A DNA stretch of 64,000 nucleotides from Traorella massiliensis (lineage in GTDB: Bacteria > Bacillota_I > Bacilli_A > Erysipelotrichales > Erysipelotrichaceae): contig NZ_LT629968.1 of NCBI RefSeq assembly GCF_900104665.1, forward strand, positions 248,001-312,000, given 5' to 3'. Positions 60,834 to 64,000 of this stretch are shown in pieces (positions within the stretch are counted from its first letter, which is position 1; every line of letters starts with the position of its first letter). The notes beneath the pieces are model-generated. The model worked only from the letters and a program-made list of their open reading frames with translations, was not told the DNA's origin and did not search any database. The position numbers were made by a program, and so were the translations under genes.

Positions 60834-61766
60834 GTGGAACCATGGGAGGATGAACTGCTGTGGGATGATGATTATTCCGATGAGGAAGAAGATGCCGAGG
60901 AGCAAATAGAGGAAACCGGCCTTGAAATGGCTGCGGACAGCTTTGCCGATTGGGAGGATTCCTCGGACGGTGCGCCGGTGGATGAGCCGCTGGAGGAAGC
61001 GCTTGCAGAGGAACGCACGCTGGAGCTGGAGAGCGAACTGGAGCAGGACGAGCATCCCAGAGACTATGATGCCGAGCTGGAGGACGAGGAGGAAGAAGCC
61101 GCGCCTACCAGTGAGAAGCGGCTCAAGCGGGAAATTCGCGCCGAGGCTCTGCGGCGGCTGGAGGAAGCAGCACGGACAGAATCGGATTTTCTGACTGTGG
61201 TAGACGAGTGGAACAAGCTGGGCAGAAATCGGGAGCGCCGAGAGCGTGACCATGAAAACCTGCGCGGGGATGTTCCTTTGGAGTTTCAGGCGGTGCCTGA
61301 TCCGAAGATTGCTCCCCTCTGGATGAATCTGCCGAGGTTCCGTCAGCTCTGTCAGGGAAATTTTCTTGACATCATCTTCTCCTGCCCCTACGAGCTGCAT
61401 GAGCTGACAGCGAACCGTTTTCTCTCCAAGCTCTTTTTCACCCTCAGTGATGAACAGAAGGAGGTGCTGTACTACCTGTTCGTCAAGCAATACAGCACTA
61501 CAAGGCTTGCTGCCATCCGTGGGCAGTCCGACCGGAATATCCGAAAGCTGCGGATGACCATTCAGAAAAAGCTGCAAAAGCGGATGTACGAGCATCTGAG
61601 CGAAAAACAGGAGAAGGACTACAGCATTACTCTGCGAGAACGCGAGTTTATAGAGGAATATGAGGCGTTGCTGCAAACCATGGGCAAGGATGCCGTGATC
61701 CGCCGAGAGAACAAAACCAAGCCGAGAAAAAAGAAAGCCGCCCTTGACGATGCCAAGGACGGTTGA
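60834..61766 (+). CDS. Acidic protein with sigma-70 region-4-like HTH
   Basis: 310 residues from a GTG start set by GGGGAGGTGAAG. The first ~105 residues are extremely acidic (long D/E runs). A charged helical middle follows, then a conserved region with 'LSDEQKEVLYYLFVKQYSTT' and 'RGQSDRNIRKLRMTIQKKLQ', resembling sigma factor region 4 or a transposon regulator such as those of Tn916-like elements. The acidic head could mimic DNA or bind the basic face of polymerase. Probably regulates the element. Confidence 0.65.
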   Translation: MEPWEDELLWDDDYSDEEEDAEEQIEETGLEMAADSFADWEDSSDGAPVDEPLEEALAEERTLELESELEQDEHPRDYDAELEDEEEEAAPTSEKRLKREIRAEALRRLEEAARTESDFLTVVDEWNKLGRNRERRERDHENLRGDVPLEFQAVPDPKIAPLWMNLPRFRQLCQGNFLDIIFSCPYELHELTANRFLSKLFFTLSDEQKEVLYYLFVKQYSTTRLAAIRGQSDRNIRKLRMTIQKKLQKRMYEHLSEKQEKDYSITLREREFIEEYEALLQTMGKDAVIRRENKTKPRKKKAALDDAKDG

Positions 61767-61822
61767 TACAATAGTAATATGGTTAATATATAGATAGATT
61801 ACGAATTGAGAGGAACAGCGCC

Positions 61823-62743
61823 ATGAACAATCTGTTTGCGCAGTCCCATTCCCATTGGGTGCGGTATGACCGCTATGAGATCAAGACCGGCAAGGATGGG
61901 AAACGCTATATAACGCCGGAGAACACAGCAAAGCCCGATGTCTATAACCCGCTGAAGGAGTCCTCCGAGATGGTGCTGGAGGCACTGAATGTTGGGATGC
62001 TGATGATGAACCGCAGCCCGGAGGATGAGGTGGAAAAGGCAATTCTGGCTTTTGTGACCCATTACGGTCTGTTGGGGCTGATGACGGCGCTGCCCACCAC
62101 GCCGTCCTTTATGGACTATGAGGCAGTCTATCTGCCGAAGAATCACTTCATCAAGGAAGAAAGCATGGCAACAGAGGACTACCTTGCCCTGTTCTATCCC
62201 TTTGACAAATTGGATGTAGTGAAAAAAGGCGTGGAATCCAGTTGGAATGTTTCCGGGGATAATATGATGATTGCCCTGACCATGACCTTCATGGATGAGC
62301 CGATGGCAAAGAACATGAGCTTCCAGCGGGAATATGCAGAACCGTATGATTGGGTGGCGCAGCAGTTCAAGGATTGGGCGTTCACGCTGACTACCTCTAT
62401 TTTGTACTACAATGACTACGACAGCATTGACGAGGATACAAGAAATCTCTACCGCAAGGCCATGGCTGCCTTCGGCGGCATTGCGCCGAGCTATCATATT
62501 GAACTGCTGGAGAAACCGACGATCTATTGGGATTTCCATTCGCTGCTGCTGGGTATCCAGATGATGTTCAGCTTCATGCTGGTTGATGATGCGAAACCCC
62601 TGCGGCTGTGCAAGCACTGCCAGAAGGTATTCCTCGGCAGCCGGGCCAATTCCGCATTTTGCAGCGCCCGGTGCAAGAATCAGTATAATGTCTATAAGAG
62701 CAGAGGGAAGAATAAGGGAAAGGACGGTGAGAATAATGATTGA
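61823..62743 (+). CDS. Hypothetical protein with C-terminal zinc finger (DUF6076-like)
   Basis: 306 residues. There is no known catalytic motif in the first 255; it is helical and rich in aromatic residues. The C-terminus 'CKHCQKVFLGSRANSAFC' followed by SARCKNQY has the same C-x2-C...FC-x3-C layout as the two fingers at the end of the neighbouring recombinase. Overlaps the next gene by eight bases. GAGAGG lies before the ATG. Function unknown. Confidence 0.6.
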   Translation: MNNLFAQSHSHWVRYDRYEIKTGKDGKRYITPENTAKPDVYNPLKESSEMVLEALNVGMLMMNRSPEDEVEKAILAFVTHYGLLGLMTALPTTPSFMDYEAVYLPKNHFIKEESMATEDYLALFYPFDKLDVVKKGVESSWNVSGDNMMIALTMTFMDEPMAKNMSFQREYAEPYDWVAQQFKDWAFTLTTSILYYNDYDSIDEDTRNLYRKAMAAFGGIAPSYHIELLEKPTIYWDFHSLLLGIQMMFSFMLVDDAKPLRLCKHCQKVFLGSRANSAFCSARCKNQYNVYKSRGKNKGKDGENND

Positions 62744-64000
62744 CCGCTGGATCGCAGAAGCGACCGAATGCGATTTCAAGGTCGCGCTGGAGGTAAAGAA
62801 GCCGAAAAGCTGGCTCAAAAGCGTCAGCGCCTTTGCAAATGGCATTGGCGGCACGCTGTTTTTCGGTATTGATAATGACAGAAATGTTGTCGGCTTAGCT
62901 GACGCACAGAACAATGCGGAGGCAATCAGCCGCTTGATCAAAGAGCGTATCACGCCTTATCCGAGTTTTATCCTCGCACCAGAACAGGAGGACGGCAAGG
63001 ATATTCTTGTGCTGTCTGTGTCAGCAGGGCGCTCCACACCGTATTACTACAAAGCGGACGGCATTATGGAGGCGTATATCCGCATTGGCAATGAAAGCGT
63101 GATTGCCCCGTCCTATGTGCTGAATCAGCTGATTCTCAAAGGGATGCACCGCACCTATGACGAACTGGTTTCCGAGTATGATTTCAAGGATTACGCTTTT
63201 TCCAAGCTGCGCGAACGGTATAAGGCTTGGACGGGCAACAGCATGGAAGAAAAGCTGTTCGATTCCTTCGATATGCGGGACGAACACGGCAAGCTGACCA
63301 ATGCAGGCGCTTTGCTTGCAGATGATTCTCCCATCAGGCATTCCCGCCTGTTCTGCACACGCTGGAACGGCCTTGATAAAAGCGGCGGCATGGTGGATGC
63401 ACTTGACAGCGCAGAATTCTCCGGCAGCCTGATCATTCTGCTCAATGAGGGTGTCAGTTTTGTCAAGCGGAATATGAAAACACGCTGGAAGAAAACCGCC
63501 GATTCCCGTGTTGAGATGCCCGACTACTGCGAGCGGAGCGTTTTTGAGGCGCTTGTCAATGCGCTGATCCATCGTGATTATCTGATTTTGGGCAGCGAGG
63601 TACACATTGATATTTACGATGACCGTCTCACCATCTATTCTCCCGGTGGTATGCCCGACGGCACACGGATACAGGAACGGGATCTGTCCAGTATTTCCTC
63701 CACACGCCGCAATCCCATCCTTGCGGATATTTTCGGCAGATTGGGCTATATGGAGCGGCAAGGCAGCGGCTTTAAGAAAATCACGGAAACCTACCGCGCC
63801 GCTCACAATTACCGTGACGAACTGGAGCCAAAATTCTATTCCGATGCCAGTTCGTTCCAAGTTACGCTCTATAATCTGAATTATGGAGCGGCGGCAAACA
63901 CAACCAAGATTACGATTGAAGATGAAAATGTTGCGATTGAGGTTGCGATTGACCGGCTGAACGCAAGCCAAGGTACGATTGCAAAGGCGAAAGCGGTATT
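62736..64000 (+). CDS. Schlafen/AlbA_2-type ATP-binding protein (3' end outside window)
   Basis: At least 421 residues from the ATG at 62736; no stop before the edge. N-terminal AlbA_2 domain ('EVKKPKSWLKSVSAFANGIG' and 'GGTLFFGIDNDRNVVGL'). Then a GHKL-like ATPase module with 'ALVNALIHRDYLILGSEVHI' and 'SPGGMPDGT', then 'DIFGRLGYMERQGSGFKKI'. Such proteins are common cargo of mobile elements and are annotated as transcriptional regulators or putative nucleic-acid-binding ATPases; relatives of bacterial Schlafen act in phage defence. A winged-helix C-terminus is expected beyond the edge. Confidence 0.85.
   Translation, partial: MIDRWIAEATECDFKVALEVKKPKSWLKSVSAFANGIGGTLFFGIDNDRNVVGLADAQNNAEAISRLIKERITPYPSFILAPEQEDGKDILVLSVSAGRSTPYYYKADGIMEAYIRIGNESVIAPSYVLNQLILKGMHRTYDELVSEYDFKDYAFSKLRERYKAWTGNSMEEKLFDSFDMRDEHGKLTNAGALLADDSPIRHSRLFCTRWNGLDKSGGMVDALDSAEFSGSLIILLNEGVSFVKRNMKTRWKKTADSRVEMPDYCERSVFEALVNALIHRDYLILGSEVHIDIYDDRLTIYSPGGMPDGTRIQERDLSSISSTRRNPILADIFGRLGYMERQGSGFKKITETYRAAHNYRDELEPKFYSDASSFQVTLYNLNYGAAANTTKITIEDENVAIEVAIDRLNASQGTIAKAKAV

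Noticed and set aside
61799-62953. Long minus-strand frame across the zinc-finger protein gene
   Set aside because: Low-complexity, His/Gln-rich shadow; the plus-strand gene has a start, a ribosome binding site and a clear zinc finger.
63021-63971. 316-codon minus-strand frame near the right edge
   Set aside because: Opposite the AlbA/Schlafen-type gene, which has family motifs on the plus strand.

Overview
The window looks like the chromosome of an anaerobic, low-GC gut Firmicute, most likely of the Erysipelotrichaceae/Coprobacillaceae kind. The evidence is AT-rich codon use, FIVAR-repeat cell-wall proteins, CIRCE-controlled htpG, a partial TCA branch ending at 2-oxoglutarate, and gut-type cargo (GH20 hexosaminidase, bile salt hydrolase). 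I cannot name a species from the sequence alone. No rRNA, tRNA or CRISPR array was recognised.

Bases 1-42,070 are host backbone. In order they hold: the end of a FIVAR-repeat wall protein and a 1,722-residue GH20 wall protein sharing a nearly identical 3' end (1-6641); an AbiE-type toxin-antitoxin pair with two long palindromic operators (6830-8745); two Rpn/PD-(D/E)XK nuclease-like paralogues flanking rmuC, an NrdD-tail-like protein and mutY; divergent aconitase versus citrate synthase-isocitrate dehydrogenase; a lipoprotein gene broken by one stop codon; htpG between two CIRCE elements; tpx; ilvE; a CydDC-like ABC exporter operon with a YgbA-type protein; a cluster of enzymes and transporters (metallophosphoesterase, M15-like peptidase, P-loop kinase-like protein, YjbQ, third Rpn copy, MATE, SagB-type nitroreductase, KptA, a PHP gene broken by one stop, DegV/MarR); a beta-helix wall protein; a P1 peptidase; and an ANT(6)-like nucleotidyltransferase.

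At about 42,120 the backbone breaks inside a GNAT acetyltransferase gene, and an accessory island runs to the right edge. Its left part (42.1-52.6 kb, intermediate GC) is a patchwork. It holds a serine recombinase without its catalytic serine, an ABC exporter stub, and then a tight intact operon: TetR regulator, cardiolipin synthase, CrtO-like acyltransferase, UgtP/MGDG-type glycosyltransferase, PAP2 phosphatase and AI-2E-family permease. After it come a RelQ/histidine-kinase fragment fusion, a FUSC membrane protein, a frameshifted pgsA stub and an intact bile salt hydrolase. The right part (53-64 kb, clearly GC-rich) is a mobilizable element: hairpin block, MobA/MobL relaxase, RSF1010-like oriT core, small accessory proteins, a GTAC-rich iteron-like region, SF3 helicase, CHC2 primase, large serine recombinase, TnpW, a sigma-like regulator, a zinc-finger protein and a Schlafen/AlbA-type ATP-binding protein cut by the window edge.

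The most interesting unit is the six-gene, TetR-led membrane-lipid operon at 44.2-49.8 kb. It carries a CrtO-type acyltransferase with no carotenoid genes and sits beside lipid-related fragments and a bile salt hydrolase. My reading, which is inference, is a transferable envelope-remodelling module that could make acylated glycolipid and cardiolipin.
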